From an uncultured Actinomycetes bacterium (GTDB lineage: Bacteria > Actinomycetota > Coriobacteriia > Coriobacteriales > Atopobiaceae): DNA of 64,000 nt. The notes below the pieces were generated by a model, which was not told where the DNA came from, made no database searches, and worked only from the letters and a program-made list of their open reading frames with translations. Below are positions 53,020 through 63,903 of this stretch, piece by piece (positions within the stretch are counted from its first letter, which is position 1; each line of letters starts with the position of its first letter). The position numbers and the translations under genes are program-made. The stretch lies in the NCBI GenBank assembly GCA_900313905.1, contig OMTG01000124.1, positions 23,251 to 87,250 on the forward strand, in the 5' to 3' direction.

Positions 53020-53143
53020 AAGAATCCCTCCAGGTTTTCCGGCAGATGGCCGGAAGCATGTCTTGTTGCTTGCACCATGCAGGGTATCGCAAAACGGGGA
53101 AGCCTGCAGCCGGAAGGGTGCCTGCATCCGTTTTCAGCAATGA

Positions 53144-53176
53144 AAAAGCTGCCGGGAAGGACGCTTCCCGGCAGCC
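53144..53176 (-). terminator. Terminator of the amidotransferase gene
   Basis: Perfect 12-bp stem, GCTGCCGGGAAG with its complement, tetraloop, followed on the minus strand by TTTTT. Confidence 0.93.
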
Positions 53177-53200
53177 ACGGTTTCGCATATAGGGTCGCCA

Positions 53201-53911
53201 TCAGCCACGGCAGGCATCCACGAAGGCATCTGCCAGCGCCTGGTCCTCGGCGTGCGTGAGGTAGAGAGACTCCGGATGCCACTGGACGCCCCAGACGAAG
53301 CGCTTCTCCGGCATCCACGCCGCCTCGATGACCCCATCAGGCGAGGTGCCGGCCAGCTCGAGCCCTGCCCCAAGCTCCTTCAGCGCCTGATGATGGCAGG
53401 AGTTGACCTTGATCCGGGTGGTGCCCAGCTTCTCTGCGATCGGGGTCCCAGGGACGAGGTTCACCGTATGCACGAGCTCCTCGGGAATCTCGAACTGGGA
53501 GTGCTTGTACTCCGTCACGCCCTGGGCATTCAGGTCCTGCCAGAGGGTGCCGCCCAGCTCGACATTCAGGACCTGGACGCCACGACAGATGGCAAGGATC
53601 GGCATGTCGCGCTCGAGCGCCTGGCGGACCAGCTCGAACTCGAAGCCGTCGCGGTCTGGATGGGGCTCGTTCGTGCTGTCGAGCCGCTTCTCGCCGTAGC
53701 GCTCAGGGTCGATATCATAGCCGCCCGTGAGGATCAGCCCCTGGCACAGGTCGAGGATCTCCGCCACCTCGGTGGGATCCTGCTCGTAGCCGCACATGAT
53801 CGGCAATGCTCCGGCACGTCTCACCATCTTCCCATACTTCATGTTGATGATCTGATGGCCCCCATCAGGACCTGCGAAGAGCGAGGGCGTGATACAGACG
53901 ACGGGCTTCAA
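53201..53911 (-). CDS. Class I glutamine amidotransferase-like hydrolase (PuuD-like)
   Basis: 236 residues. Peptidase C26 family, like gamma-glutamyl-GABA hydrolase. The catalytic Cys is in ILAICRGVQVLNVELGG, and the His-Glu pair in VQWHPESL. The N-terminus (VCITPSLF) and LTGGYDIDPERYGE are typical of the family. It splits gamma-glutamyl amides; the true substrate is unknown and no putrescine genes lie nearby. The start is TTG with AAGGAGG seven bases upstream. Confidence 0.9.
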   Translation of the reverse strand: MKPVVCITPSLFAGPDGGHQIINMKYGKMVRRAGALPIMCGYEQDPTEVAEILDLCQGLILTGGYDIDPERYGEKRLDSTNEPHPDRDGFEFELVRQALERDMPILAICRGVQVLNVELGGTLWQDLNAQGVTEYKHSQFEIPEELVHTVNLVPGTPIAEKLGTTRIKVNSCHHQALKELGAGLELAGTSPDGVIEAAWMPEKRFVWGVQWHPESLYLTHAEDQALADAFVDACRG

Positions 53912-54149
53912 TGTGCTACCTCCTTGGGCTTTCCTGCGGCTTACATCCTAGCAAACAGGCACTCGCTCCACACATATGCCGCCATCCACGAAACATGGTA
54001 TTGATGCAGTTCGTGATATATCTTCAGCAATCCTGCATAGATGGCCGCCGGAAAGCCCCGAAAAACGCAGCCAAGAGCTCTGGGGACGCCGGACGGGAGG
54101 GCCGGTGCGTGCTATCGTATGAAGGGTTGGCTCAGGATGAGGAGAAGAC

Positions 54150-55520
54150 ATGGCAGAGGCGACCCGTACCGAACACGACTCCATGGGAGAGGTCAAAGTC
54201 CCCATCTGGGCCCTCTGGGGCGCCCAGACCGAGCGCTCCTACGAGAACTTCAGGATTGGCACCGAGACGATGCCCGAAGGCATCATCGAGGCCTTCGCCC
54301 TCCTCAAGAAGGCAGCAGCCGAGGCCAATGCAGAGCTTGGCACGCTCACCCAGGAGCAGGCATCCCTCATCGAGCAGGCAGCCGACGAGGTCCTGGCAGG
54401 CCAGCATAGGGAGATGTTCCCCCTCAAGGTCTGGCAGACCGGCTCGGGCACCCAGAGCAACATGAACATGAACGAGGTCCTGGCGAACCGGGGCAACCAG
54501 ATCGCCGGCGCGAAGCTCCTCCATCCGAACGATTCGGTGAACCGCTCCCAGTCCTCGAACGACACCTTCCCCACTGCCCTCCATATCGCGGCGGTGCTTG
54601 CGCTGAAGAGCAACCTCATCCCTGCCGCACAGGAGCTTGTGGCGACCTTCAGGCGCCTCGAGGAGGAGAATGCCGGCGTCGTGAAGAGCGGTCGCACCCA
54701 TCTCCAGGATGCGGTGCCCATCGCCTTCAGCCAGGAGATCTCCGGCTGGCGCGGCCTTGTCGAGGCAGGCATCGAGGACGTCGAGGCAAGCCTTCCGGGC
54801 CTTCTGAAGCTCGCCCTGGGCGGCACGGCCGTCGGCACCGGGCTCAATGCCCCTGAGGGCTTCGATGCGCTCGTGGCCGAGAAGGTGGCTTCCCTCACGG
54901 ACCTCCCCTTCGTCACCGACCCCAACAAGTTCCATGCCCTCACCGGCAAGGATGCCATCGTCTTCAGCCATGGAGCCGTGAAGGCGCTTGCCGCGAACAT
55001 GATGAAGATCGCGAACGACGTCCGCTGGCTTGCCTCTGGTCCGCGCCTGGGCCTCGGCGAGATCACCATCCCTGCGAACGAGCCCGGGTCCTCGATCATG
55101 CCGGGCAAGGTCAACCCGACCCAATGCGAGGCTGTCACGATGGTGGCCGTGCAGGTGATGGGAAACGATGCTGCGATCGGCTTTGCCGCCTCCCAGGGCA
55201 ACTTCGAGCTCAATGTCTTCATGCCCGTCATCGCCTACAACTACCTGCAGTCGGTGCGGCTCCTGGCCGATGCCATCCGCTCCTTCAATGAGCACTGCGC
55301 CTCCGGCATCAAGGCGAACCGTGAAAAGATGGCGAGCAATCTGCATAATTCCCTTATGCTTGTGACGTCCCTCAACCCTTATATTGGATATGAGAACGCC
55401 GCGAAAGTCGCCCACAAGGCATATGAAGAAGGCACTTCGCTGAAAGAGGCCTGCGTAGAACTGGGCTTCCTTTCAGCTGAGGATTTCGACAAGGTCATGA
55501 GACCTGAGGAGATGGTTTAG
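54150..55520 (+). CDS. fumC: Class II fumarate hydratase
   Basis: 456 residues. Interconverts fumarate and malate without an iron-sulfur cluster. Motifs: [30 protein letters not shown], the HLQDAVP segment (GRTHLQDA) and the superfamily signature [17 protein letters not shown] precedes the ATG. The malic enzyme gene begins four bases after the stop, so the operon links fumarate through malate to pyruvate. Confidence 0.95.
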   Translation: MAEATRTEHDSMGEVKVPIWALWGAQTERSYENFRIGTETMPEGIIEAFALLKKAAAEANAELGTLTQEQASLIEQAADEVLAGQHREMFPLKVWQTGSGTQSNMNMNEVLANRGNQIAGAKLLHPNDSVNRSQSSNDTFPTALHIAAVLALKSNLIPAAQELVATFRRLEEENAGVVKSGRTHLQDAVPIAFSQEISGWRGLVEAGIEDVEASLPGLLKLALGGTAVGTGLNAPEGFDALVAEKVASLTDLPFVTDPNKFHALTGKDAIVFSHGAVKALAANMMKIANDVRWLASGPRLGLGEITIPANEPGSSIMPGKVNPTQCEAVTMVAVQVMGNDAAIGFAASQGNFELNVFMPVIAYNYLQSVRLLADAIRSFNEHCASGIKANREKMASNLHNSLMLVTSLNPYIGYENAAKVAHKAYEEGTSLKEACVELGFLSAEDFDKVMRPEEMV

Positions 55521-55524
55521 AACT

Positions 55525-56673
<1,149 letters not shown>

Positions 56674-56696
56674 CGCATACGGTCCCAATGGCAAGC

Positions 56697-56731
56697 GAGG
56701 CCCTGCACCAGATGGTGCGGGGCCTCTTTTC
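56697..56731 (+). terminator. Terminator of the fumC-malic enzyme operon
   Basis: GAGGCCC-T-GCACC pairs with GGTGC-G-GGGCCTC, loop AGAT, followed by TTTTC. Confidence 0.92.
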
Positions 56732-56753
56732 ATGCCTATCGATGAGGTGGCAC

Positions 56754-57530
56754 CTAATAGGCGACCGTGCAGGAAAAGCCACGCTCCTCGACCCGTGCCT
56801 TGATGGAGTCAAGCTCCTTGTGTGAGGCCTTCTGGAGGCCATGGAAGGGCGTCTCGCGGGCGATCGTGTAGACCATCACGCCGGAAGGACGTATGCGCTC
56901 CAGGGCAGCGAGCCAGGGCTCCACATAGGCATCTCCCGTATCGTCCAAGAGCACTCCGCGCATCTCGCCCTTGAAAAAGATCGTCTGGACGATCACGTGC
57001 CCCTTGAAGGAGGCGAGCGTCTCTATGACCTGCTCCACATCGTAGGGGCCGACAGGGCGGTCCACCTGGGCGATGAAGGCAGGGTCGACCGTATCGAGCT
57101 TCAGGATGTTGTCATCCACCTTCTCAAGCGCCGCATGGACTTGGGGAAGATGCGCGAAGGTCGCATTCGAGAGCACACCCACCTTCGCTTCGGGGCAGAT
57201 CTCATCGCGCAGCGCGCAGGCCGCATCCACGGCATCGGGAAATTCGGGGTTGGCTGTCGGCTCGCCATTCCCTGCAAGGGTGATCACATCGGGATGGAGC
57301 CCTTCCCCATCCATCTTGCGGAGCTTCGCCTCCAGGGCCCCTGCGATGTCTTTCGCCGCAGGAAAGCCGCTCTTCGTCCTGCGCTGGGCATTCGTGCCCA
57401 GCTCGCAGTAGATGCAGTCGAAGGAGCAGTGCTTGCCATCTGCCGGATTGAGGTTCACGCCCAAGGAGATGCCGAGCCGGCGACTATGCACCGGCCCGTA
57501 GATGTATGCGGGATTGAGGAAAGTGCCCAT
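56754..57530 (-). CDS. Radical SAM protein, YfkB/MoaA-like small type
   Basis: 258 residues. Starts with YIYGPVHSRRLGISLGVNL, a hallmark of a small radical SAM group of unknown function. The cluster motif CSFDCIYC (CX3CX2C) follows, then AGNGEPTANPEFP and VGVLSNAT for SAM binding. No auxiliary cluster domain is visible. The substrate is unknown. GGAG stands nine bases before the chosen ATG; a TTG five codons upstream is less likely. Confidence 0.85.
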   Translation of the reverse strand: MGTFLNPAYIYGPVHSRRLGISLGVNLNPADGKHCSFDCIYCELGTNAQRRTKSGFPAAKDIAGALEAKLRKMDGEGLHPDVITLAGNGEPTANPEFPDAVDAACALRDEICPEAKVGVLSNATFAHLPQVHAALEKVDDNILKLDTVDPAFIAQVDRPVGPYDVEQVIETLASFKGHVIVQTIFFKGEMRGVLLDDTGDAYVEPWLAALERIRPSGVMVYTIARETPFHGLQKASHKELDSIKARVEERGFSCTVAY

Positions 57531-57630
57531 ATGCTCACGCTCCAATAGTGATGCAACGCTTCCAGTCTAGGCGCATATAGGGAGCCCCCGCAGCATATCC
57601 ACAGCAGTGCCGCCAAACTGCAACACAGAA

Positions 57631-57664
57631 GAGGCCCTCTCTGCCGCCAGGCAGGAAGGGCCTC
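57631..57664 (-). terminator. Terminator of the ornithine cyclodeaminase gene
   Basis: Stem of 13 pairs with one mismatch (GAGGCCCT arm with its complement) around a six-base loop. The T run on the minus strand is interrupted. Confidence 0.6.
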
Positions 57665-57686
57665 GCCCATCTTCTTTCAGACTCCC

Positions 57687-58793
57687 CTACTCCGGGAAGA
57701 CCCCGAGGCCACGGGAGACGATCGTGATGAAGTCCTGGACATTCGCGACGATCGTCGTGGCAGAAAGCGAGCCGCGGTCCTGGAGCTTGTTGAGGACGAA
57801 CTCTGCCGCATCGACCGCATAGAGGTAGAGCGGGCGCACCGTGCCATCCGGCATCACGTGGAAGGACGGGGTGATGTTGCCGACAGCGATCGTATGGAGC
57901 ATCGAGGCCAGGCAGATCACGGTCGTCGCATTGCGGACGAGGCCACGGATCTGCGTCTGCCCCTCATAGGCATTCGCGATGACCTCAGGAAGCGGCCCAT
58001 CGTCGCGGATGGAGCTCGTGAGGACGAAGGGGACATTGTTCTTCACCAGGGCATACATGATGCCGTTATCGACATGCTGCTCCTCGATGAAATTGGGGAT
58101 GGAGCCAGCACGGCGCACGCGGTTGATCACATCGAGGTGGTTGTGGTGGCCACCGGGCATGCTGCGCTGCGTATAGATGTCCTGCCCGAGCGCGGTATGG
58201 AGGGTCGCCGCCTCGAGGTCGTGCGTCGCCAGGGCATTGCCGGCCTGGAGGCCATTCACATAGCCTGCCTCGATCATGGCCTGCATATGGCGGCGGGCAT
58301 CGTAGTCGAAGGCGAAGGCAGGCCCCATCACCCACAGCACATTCCCGTTGTCGTGCTCGTACTGGAGCAGGTCCACGAGCTTGTCGTAATCGCGGGCATA
58401 GGAGGTCTCGCGGCTCCTGCCCTGGCGGAAGACGAACTGCCCATCGTCGCCCGCCTCATTGGGGTCGGTGAATCCGGTCGTATGCACATAGACGCCCTCA
58501 TGTCCATCCTCGGAGCGGCCCAGGACGATGGTCTGGCCCTTCTTCAGGTTGCGGTTCTCGACGACCGAGAGCGTCCCGTCGTCATTCACGACGACAGAGG
58601 AGTCCATGCGGCTCTCCTTCGCGAGGACCCATTCGCCGCCGATTCTGAAGTATTCCGGATACATCGACGTGCTATGGAAGCCTTCGGGAGCGACGCCGTC
58701 CATCTCCACCTCGGCAAGCTGGGCATCAGGAGCGTTCCGGAACATGGATGCTCCAAAGTCGGGTTCGTGGTAGACAGGCAGCTCGAATGCCAT
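57687..58793 (-). CDS. TIGR00300-type (LOR/SDH-like) ornithine cyclodeaminase family protein
   Basis: 368 residues. It resembles the non-crystallin ornithine cyclodeaminase family (also the C-terminal part of cyanobacterial ArgZ/AgrE). Motifs: NGLQAGNALATHDLEAA, GGHHNHLDVINRVRRAGSI and SIRDDGPLPEV, followed by MLHTIAVGNITP. It probably uses NAD to convert ornithine to proline with ammonia release, but some members have other or unknown activity. AAGGAG stands seven to eight bases before this ATG; a longer frame to 58877 lacks such a site. Confidence 0.8.
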   Translation of the reverse strand: MAFELPVYHEPDFGASMFRNAPDAQLAEVEMDGVAPEGFHSTSMYPEYFRIGGEWVLAKESRMDSSVVVNDDGTLSVVENRNLKKGQTIVLGRSEDGHEGVYVHTTGFTDPNEAGDDGQFVFRQGRSRETSYARDYDKLVDLLQYEHDNGNVLWVMGPAFAFDYDARRHMQAMIEAGYVNGLQAGNALATHDLEAATLHTALGQDIYTQRSMPGGHHNHLDVINRVRRAGSIPNFIEEQHVDNGIMYALVKNNVPFVLTSSIRDDGPLPEVIANAYEGQTQIRGLVRNATTVICLASMLHTIAVGNITPSFHVMPDGTVRPLYLYAVDAAEFVLNKLQDRGSLSATTIVANVQDFITIVSRGLGVFPE

Positions 58794-59328
58794 GGCAGAT
58801 GCTCCTTCTGTGTCAGTCCCTATGCAGCAAAGAGTCGGGTTCCTGAATACTTCATGCATACAGGAATCCCGCTCCATTCAAAGAAAACCGCCAAGGGCAT
58901 CCGAGGTCAAGCCTCAATCAGGCTGTTAACATGATGATGCGCAAGCTGTAACGGAAGGTTCAGGCCTCCATCAAATGCAGAACCGCACCGCTTCAGGAAG
59001 CTGCATATCAGCCCTCTGCACGAGGGAGATGGATGCATTGCCGCAAAGCTGGAAGCACGCCTGCACCGCCTGGCAGCGCTGATGCCTGCGCATTGGGGAT
59101 CCGGTGCGCAGGCGCCCCAGGAGGCGGCCGCGACACCTATCAGGATATTGCATATTCTGCCGTGCAGCCAGCCATCTGCTGCATCCTTCCTGCCGGCCTT
59201 CCTGCCGGCCTGCCCCTGCAGCTGTCCTTTTTGTTGAGAAGGGGCTTTGAGCTAGGCAAATGCAGAGAGGGACTTTACAATACATGCAGTCATTCTCTGG
59301 ATTTGGCAGACGGCATAACGGAGCATAG
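58794..59328. other. Intergenic region between the cyclodeaminase and lysozyme genes
   Basis: No supported gene in about 530 bp between divergent genes. It contains a perfect tandem pair of the 12-mer CCTTCCTGCCGG (59185-59208) and a TACAAT element at 59276-59281 that may be the -10 of the lysozyme promoter; no good -35 is seen. Confidence 0.5.
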
Positions 59329-60714
59329 GTGCAAGGAAGACGAAACACCACACCGACGCCGCGCCAGAGCTCGAGGACCGCATCACAACGCAGCACGAAC
59401 CGCAGCACCAGACGAACCACCGGAAGCTCTCGCGCCTATGCCCCGAAATCCTATGGCACCTCGGGGCCATCTTCGCATGCCTCAGCAAGCCGGAGAGCCT
59501 CTGTACGCCCTGCTGCCCGTACCACCTCGGCATCCTCACGCACTTCCAGGCCTTCTGCCAGAAGGCAGGCCGCATCCCGGAACAGCAGGTCTCAGAATGT
59601 GCGCTACCGCTCCTCTGCCTCCCAGCGCCATGCACAGGCCCCTTCCCGCAATACGCGCACGAGCGGATCGGGCTTCACGCAGGCACGCCCTGCACCCCGT
59701 CCCCGTGGCTCCCATCCTGACACGCGCCATATGCGGCAGACGCAGCGCAAGCGCCACCAGTTCTTCCCTGCCGCCATCTTCATCATCCTGATCGTCCTCG
59801 GTGTCGCGATCGTGGTCGCATTCACGAACCCGATCGTGAATGCCGGCGACATCGTCGAGGAAGTGGCCAGCATAACGACTGGACAGGACGATGAGCAGGC
59901 ATCAGGCTCCGATACAGCCGCGTCGACCGATGGATCCTATCCCATCTCGGGCAACGTGACCTTGGCGGTCGATTCCTCGAGCTATCTCTACGACAACCCT
60001 TATGATTGGTCGAAACTCACCTACGACGAGCACGGGAACTTGATCTACCAGGTGCAGGACTCGTCCGGCAGCAACGTGGTCCTCTCCCGCGAAGGCATCG
60101 ATGTCTCCGAGCACAATGGGACCATCGATTGGGCCAAGGTTCGTGCTGATGGCATCGACTATGCCATCATCCGCATCGGCGCCCATGGCACCGAGAAGGA
60201 TGCCATCGTCGTGGATGACAGCTTCTCCCGCAACATCGTGGCGGCACGCGAGGCAGGCCTCGGCGTCGGCGCCTACTTCTATTCCCAGGCAACGAACACC
60301 GATGAGGCCGTGACCGAGGCGAACTTCGTGCTCGAGCAGCTCAACGGCCAGTCTCTGAACTATCCGGTCGTCTTCGACTTCGAGCCGGTCGAGGGAGACC
60401 GCGCAGACGGCCTCACGATCCAGCAGCGCACCGATATCGCCGATGCCTTCTGCTCCACGATCGAGGCGGGCGGCTACACCGCAGCCATCTATTCGAGCTC
60501 CTCGGATCTGACCTACCTCTACAATCTCGACAGGCTTGCCAAGTATGGCTTCTGGATGGCACAGTATGCCTCGGAGCCGACGGCGAGCGTCGTCTTCTCG
60601 ATGTGGCAGTATACGAACCAGGGCACCGTCAACGGCATCTCCGGCGACGTGGACCTGAACATCGACCTCACGCCTGCCCTTCAGGCAGCAGAAGGAGAGA
60701 TAGACATCCCATGA
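59329..60714 (+). CDS. GH25 lysozyme with basic N-terminal tail and membrane anchor
   Basis: 461 residues. Residues 1-140 are a very Arg/Ser/Thr-rich, disordered, positively charged tail. A single membrane helix follows near 145-168 (FFPAAIFIILIVLGVAIVVAF), so the rest lies outside. Residues about 260-450 are a GH25 muramidase: GIDVSEHNGTIDWAKVRADGIDYAIIR, VGAYFYSQA, VVFDFEP with catalytic acids, and VDLNIDL near the end. It cuts peptidoglycan. The start is GTG with GGAG five bases upstream. The Nudix gene overlaps its stop by four bases. Confidence 0.9.
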   Translation: MQGRRNTTPTPRQSSRTASQRSTNRSTRRTTGSSRAYAPKSYGTSGPSSHASASRRASVRPAARTTSASSRTSRPSARRQAASRNSRSQNVRYRSSASQRHAQAPSRNTRTSGSGFTQARPAPRPRGSHPDTRHMRQTQRKRHQFFPAAIFIILIVLGVAIVVAFTNPIVNAGDIVEEVASITTGQDDEQASGSDTAASTDGSYPISGNVTLAVDSSSYLYDNPYDWSKLTYDEHGNLIYQVQDSSGSNVVLSREGIDVSEHNGTIDWAKVRADGIDYAIIRIGAHGTEKDAIVVDDSFSRNIVAAREAGLGVGAYFYSQATNTDEAVTEANFVLEQLNGQSLNYPVVFDFEPVEGDRADGLTIQQRTDIADAFCSTIEAGGYTAAIYSSSSDLTYLYNLDRLAKYGFWMAQYASEPTASVVFSMWQYTNQGTVNGISGDVDLNIDLTPALQAAEGEIDIP

Positions 60715-61232
60715 GGGAAATGATCGACATCTATACGGCAGATGGACAGAAGACCGGCAGGACCCAGGAGCGTGGCACCTTCCTCGAGCCTGGCTCCTAC
60801 ATGCTCTATGTCCTGGCAATGATCGAGGATGGGTCAGGCCGCTTCCTCATCACCCAGCGTGCCATGGACAAGAAGTGGGCTGCAGGCTGGTGGGAGGTCA
60901 CCGGTGGCGGCGTGCGCGCCGGCGAGACCTCGCTCGAGGCGATCCTGCGCGAGAGCGCAGAGGAGACCGGCCTCGATATAACGAAATCAGCTCGTCCGCT
61001 TGTCCCGGTCTATCGCTACCGGAACGACGACCCCGTGCGCGGCGACAACTACCTCGTCGATATCTACCATGTGGAGCTCAGCTTCACGCTCGACGATGTG
61101 AAGCTGCAGCAGCGCGAGGCCATAGGCGCCCGTCTTGCCACCCGCCAGGAGATCGCAGAGCTTGCCGATCAGGGCATCTTCCTCCATTACCAGAGGCTCG
61201 AGCAGGCATTGGCCGCAGAGACCACAGAATAG
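60711..61232 (+). CDS. Nudix hydrolase
   Basis: 173 residues. The Nudix box is complete (GGGVRAGETSLEAILRESAEE). The sequence begins MREMIDIYTADGQKTG, as in IPP isomerase-like/YfcD-like Nudix proteins that act on nucleotide or isoprenoid diphosphates. The substrate is unknown. Its ATG overlaps the stop of the lysozyme gene (ATGA), and a terminator follows. Confidence 0.9.
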   Translation: MREMIDIYTADGQKTGRTQERGTFLEPGSYMLYVLAMIEDGSGRFLITQRAMDKKWAAGWWEVTGGGVRAGETSLEAILRESAEETGLDITKSARPLVPVYRYRNDDPVRGDNYLVDIYHVELSFTLDDVKLQQREAIGARLATRQEIAELADQGIFLHYQRLEQALAAETTE

Positions 61233-61273
61233 CCGCACGGCGCCGTCAGCAGCTGGATCATGCGCAGAGACTA

Positions 61274-61312
61274 TGGGACCCTTCGGCAGATGCCGAAGGG
61301 TCCCATTCGTTA
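61274..61312 (+). terminator. Terminator of the lysozyme-Nudix operon
   Basis: Perfect 14-bp stem, TGGGACCCTTCGGC with its complement, tetraloop AGAT, followed by TTCGTT. It may also serve the convergent PTS gene. Confidence 0.8.
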
Positions 61313-61349
61313 CGTGCACAGACCGAGGGGCCGCTGTTTTCGAAAGAGG

Positions 61350-62831
61350 CTAATTCTTTGCAGCAGCCTTCTTGAAATGGAGCTGGGGACGTGCCACTTC
61401 CTCGTCGCCAGCCTCTTCAGGCCACTCCCATTTCGTGAACCAGACACCAATGAAGGAGACGATTGCCACGATAACGACACCAATGATGGCCTTGGTAAGG
61501 TTGCCGGGATCGTTGGGGCTATAGAACAGCAGCAGGTTCGTCAGATAGTAGGCACCGTATGCATATGCCTTTGTGCCAACGATGCCATTATACAGAGCAA
61601 GGATGAAGCCGGTGATTGCATTGACAAGATAGAGCTTGGGAACACGGTAGAGGATGCCGTAGGTCGTCGGCTCGCTGATGCCGCCAAACAGAGCTGAAAT
61701 GGCGGCGGGCCAGGCGATGTTCTTGGCGGTCGTATTCTTGACCTTCAGGGCTGTCCAGAGCGCCACAAAGCCAGGAACAGTCGTGCCAGAGAAGAACCAG
61801 ATATTGATGATATCGTCGTAACCAAGGGCAGCGAAATTCTGAGTAGCGATGGGGATGAGTGCCAGATGGAAGCCTGGCATGAAGACACCCAGCGTGCAGC
61901 TAAAGAGATAGATGGCTGGCACCGTGAGCCAAGGCACCGTATTGCGGACGAGGTCGATGAAGGCACTGATGTAGTTCGTCACAAGACCACCGAGCGGTCC
62001 CGTAGCAGCCAGCGTGATGATGGACATCACGAATACCAGGATGACCGGCTTCAGGAAATACCGTACCGAGGTCGGAATGACCTTGGAAAGCCACTTTCCA
62101 ATCTTGCTCATGACCCAGACCGACAGGATTATCTGCAGCACAGACCCGTTATAGGTCGTAAGCAGCACCGGGATGCCAAAATAGCTCGTGAACGACTGTC
62201 CCTCTGCGGTAAGGGTGCTCACCAGATTCACCCAGTCCGGATAGAGGAGGAATCCTGCGAGCAGAAGGGCCAGCGGCACCTCGACATCGAAGTTCTTTGC
62301 AGAGGTATAGGCAACGAACATGGGGAGGAAGTAGAATGCCGACTGCGCAAGGCCATTGAGGATGATGTAGGTCGAATCGGTCTTCTGCACCCCAAAGAAC
62401 ATGGTGCCAAACGTGAGGATGAGGCTGAAGAAACCTGCGCAAATCAGTGCAGGGATGACCGGCGACATGATCTTGGCCATGAGCTGAATCACATCGATAA
62501 AGAAGGTCAGCGGTGTGCGCTTCTTCTTCAGATCCTTTGCTGCAGTCTCCGGATCGTCGATGATGGCACCACCCTCAATGCCGCTTTCCTTCTCGAAGGC
62601 GAAATAGAGGTCTTCGATGACCTGGCCGACGATGACCTGGATCTGCGTATCCATGACCTCGCAGCCGATGACACCCGGAATCTTCTTGATGGCAGGCTTG
62701 TCGACCTTGCTGGTATCCTTCAGCCCAAGGCGAAGGCGTGTCGCGCAGTGGTTGACGCTCGTGATATTCTCGCTGCCACCTATGTTGGCAAGGATGTCTT
62801 TCGACATCTGCACATAGTCGTATTTTGCCAT
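61350..62831 (-). CDS. PTS transporter subunit EIIBC, glucose/beta-glucoside family
   Basis: 493 residues. Residues 1-85 are the EIIB domain, with the phosphocysteine in NHCATRLRLGLKD. The rest is the membrane EIIC domain with about ten helices and the GGISEPTTYG substrate motif. EIIA is absent, so it must use another protein's EIIA. The B-C order fits beta-glucoside or sucrose/trehalose permeases. GAGGAGG stands nine bases before the ATG. An esterase gene lies upstream on the same strand. Confidence 0.92.
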   Translation of the reverse strand: MAKYDYVQMSKDILANIGGSENITSVNHCATRLRLGLKDTSKVDKPAIKKIPGVIGCEVMDTQIQVIVGQVIEDLYFAFEKESGIEGGAIIDDPETAAKDLKKKRTPLTFFIDVIQLMAKIMSPVIPALICAGFFSLILTFGTMFFGVQKTDSTYIILNGLAQSAFYFLPMFVAYTSAKNFDVEVPLALLLAGFLLYPDWVNLVSTLTAEGQSFTSYFGIPVLLTTYNGSVLQIILSVWVMSKIGKWLSKVIPTSVRYFLKPVILVFVMSIITLAATGPLGGLVTNYISAFIDLVRNTVPWLTVPAIYLFSCTLGVFMPGFHLALIPIATQNFAALGYDDIINIWFFSGTTVPGFVALWTALKVKNTTAKNIAWPAAISALFGGISEPTTYGILYRVPKLYLVNAITGFILALYNGIVGTKAYAYGAYYLTNLLLFYSPNDPGNLTKAIIGVVIVAIVSFIGVWFTKWEWPEEAGDEEVARPQLHFKKAAAKN

Positions 62832-63033
62832 GATGCATATCCTCCTCTATGAAGCCCAAACCTGTCCAGTCAGTCCGTTTCTCGCCTTCTCGCCTCCTTT
62901 GCTCTGCGTCGGGCATTTTTCAGCACAAACTCCCCCTTCGTGCTCGTGGCACGCTGTTGAACGCATTGATTTTTTTCGTTCGGCACTGCAGGATTTACGA
63001 ACCTGTCAGGCCAATGCTGCTATCGGAGCTGTC
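62832..63033 (-). other. Upstream region of the PTS gene
   Basis: No gene. On the minus strand an AGCAC/GTGCT stem around a G-rich loop is followed by GAAAAATG. It could be a weak terminator of the upstream esterase or an antiterminator-type leader. I see no clear RAT/LicT site. Confidence 0.3.
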
Positions 63034-63903
63034 TCAGAGCCTTGCCACCTCATCCGCCATATCCAGGCAGACCTCTTCTGCCTGAGGCTCTGTTCCAAAG
63101 AGATCGAGGAAGCCGTGGTCGCAGCCGCAATAGCGGACAGGACGAACTTCCTTGCCGAGATGCGCAAGGCGCCTTGCGAAATGCTCGGATCCCACACGCA
63201 GGAAGTCGTACTCGCATGAAGCGACCGTAATCGGAGGAAAGGCGCTCAGCTGCTCATCAGATGCGCAGTTGGCAGAGACGAGCGGATCATCCAGCGTCGT
63301 CTTTCCCTGAATATAGATGCTGCTCTCCGCCGTATCATGCATGGCATTGCGGATGCGGTCGATGCGGCTATAGGCAAGCTCCTTGTCCTCATCCACCACG
63401 GGATAGCTGTCGAATGACCACGTATAGTCCGTCAGCGTCCTATAGTCCCTGCTGTCGCAGGAGGGGAAGAGCAGATAGGCGCGTTTGATATAATGCTCCT
63501 TGTCCTCCAGGATGCAGGCACAGGTCAGAGCACCGCCCGCCGAATCTCCGCCCACCATGATCTTCTCCGGATCGGCTCCGAGCTCGGCAGCATAGTCGTG
63601 TGCCCATGCAATCGTAGCCACGCAATCCTCGATGCCCGCAGGGAATGGGGCTTCGGGCGCCAGCCTGTAGTCAGGAAATACGACGACCGCGTGTGCCTTC
63701 TCCGCAATGAACCTCATCTGGTTGTGGTAGATCCTCTCGGTCCCGGCTGTGAAGCCACCACCATGAAGAAATACATACAGTGGTGCACCAGCAGCAGGCG
63801 CAGAGGCGGCACGATAGGTGAATACATCAATCCGATGCGTGTTCCCTACCTCAATCAGGCGCTCTTCGACCTTGATCTGTTCGGTATTGAGGTCATACGT
63901 CAC
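63034..63903 (-). CDS. Alpha/beta hydrolase, hormone-sensitive-lipase-like esterase
   Basis: 289 residues. Oxyanion-hole motif HGGGFTAG, nucleophile elbow GDSAGG, and a C-terminal Asp/His pair (CEYDFL and CDHGFLD) define the HSL/arylesterase group. It hydrolyses short acyl esters; the natural substrate is unknown. The start is GTG at 63903; the frame closes 48 bp upstream, so this is the likely start. It may be cotranscribed with the PTS gene. Confidence 0.88.
   Translation of the reverse strand: MTYDLNTEQIKVEERLIEVGNTHRIDVFTYRAASAPAAGAPLYVFLHGGGFTAGTERIYHNQMRFIAEKAHAVVVFPDYRLAPEAPFPAGIEDCVATIAWAHDYAAELGADPEKIMVGGDSAGGALTCACILEDKEHYIKRAYLLFPSCDSRDYRTLTDYTWSFDSYPVVDEDKELAYSRIDRIRNAMHDTAESSIYIQGKTTLDDPLVSANCASDEQLSAFPPITVASCEYDFLRVGSEHFARRLAHLGKEVRPVRYCGCDHGFLDLFGTEPQAEEVCLDMADEVARL

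Noticed and set aside
54132..55415. 427-codon minus-strand frame across fumC
   Set aside because: It is an antisense shadow of fumC with no motifs of its own.
59185..59208. Tandem 12-mer repeat as a regulatory element
   Set aside because: Only two copies in GC-rich intergenic sequence; likely a chance slippage product.
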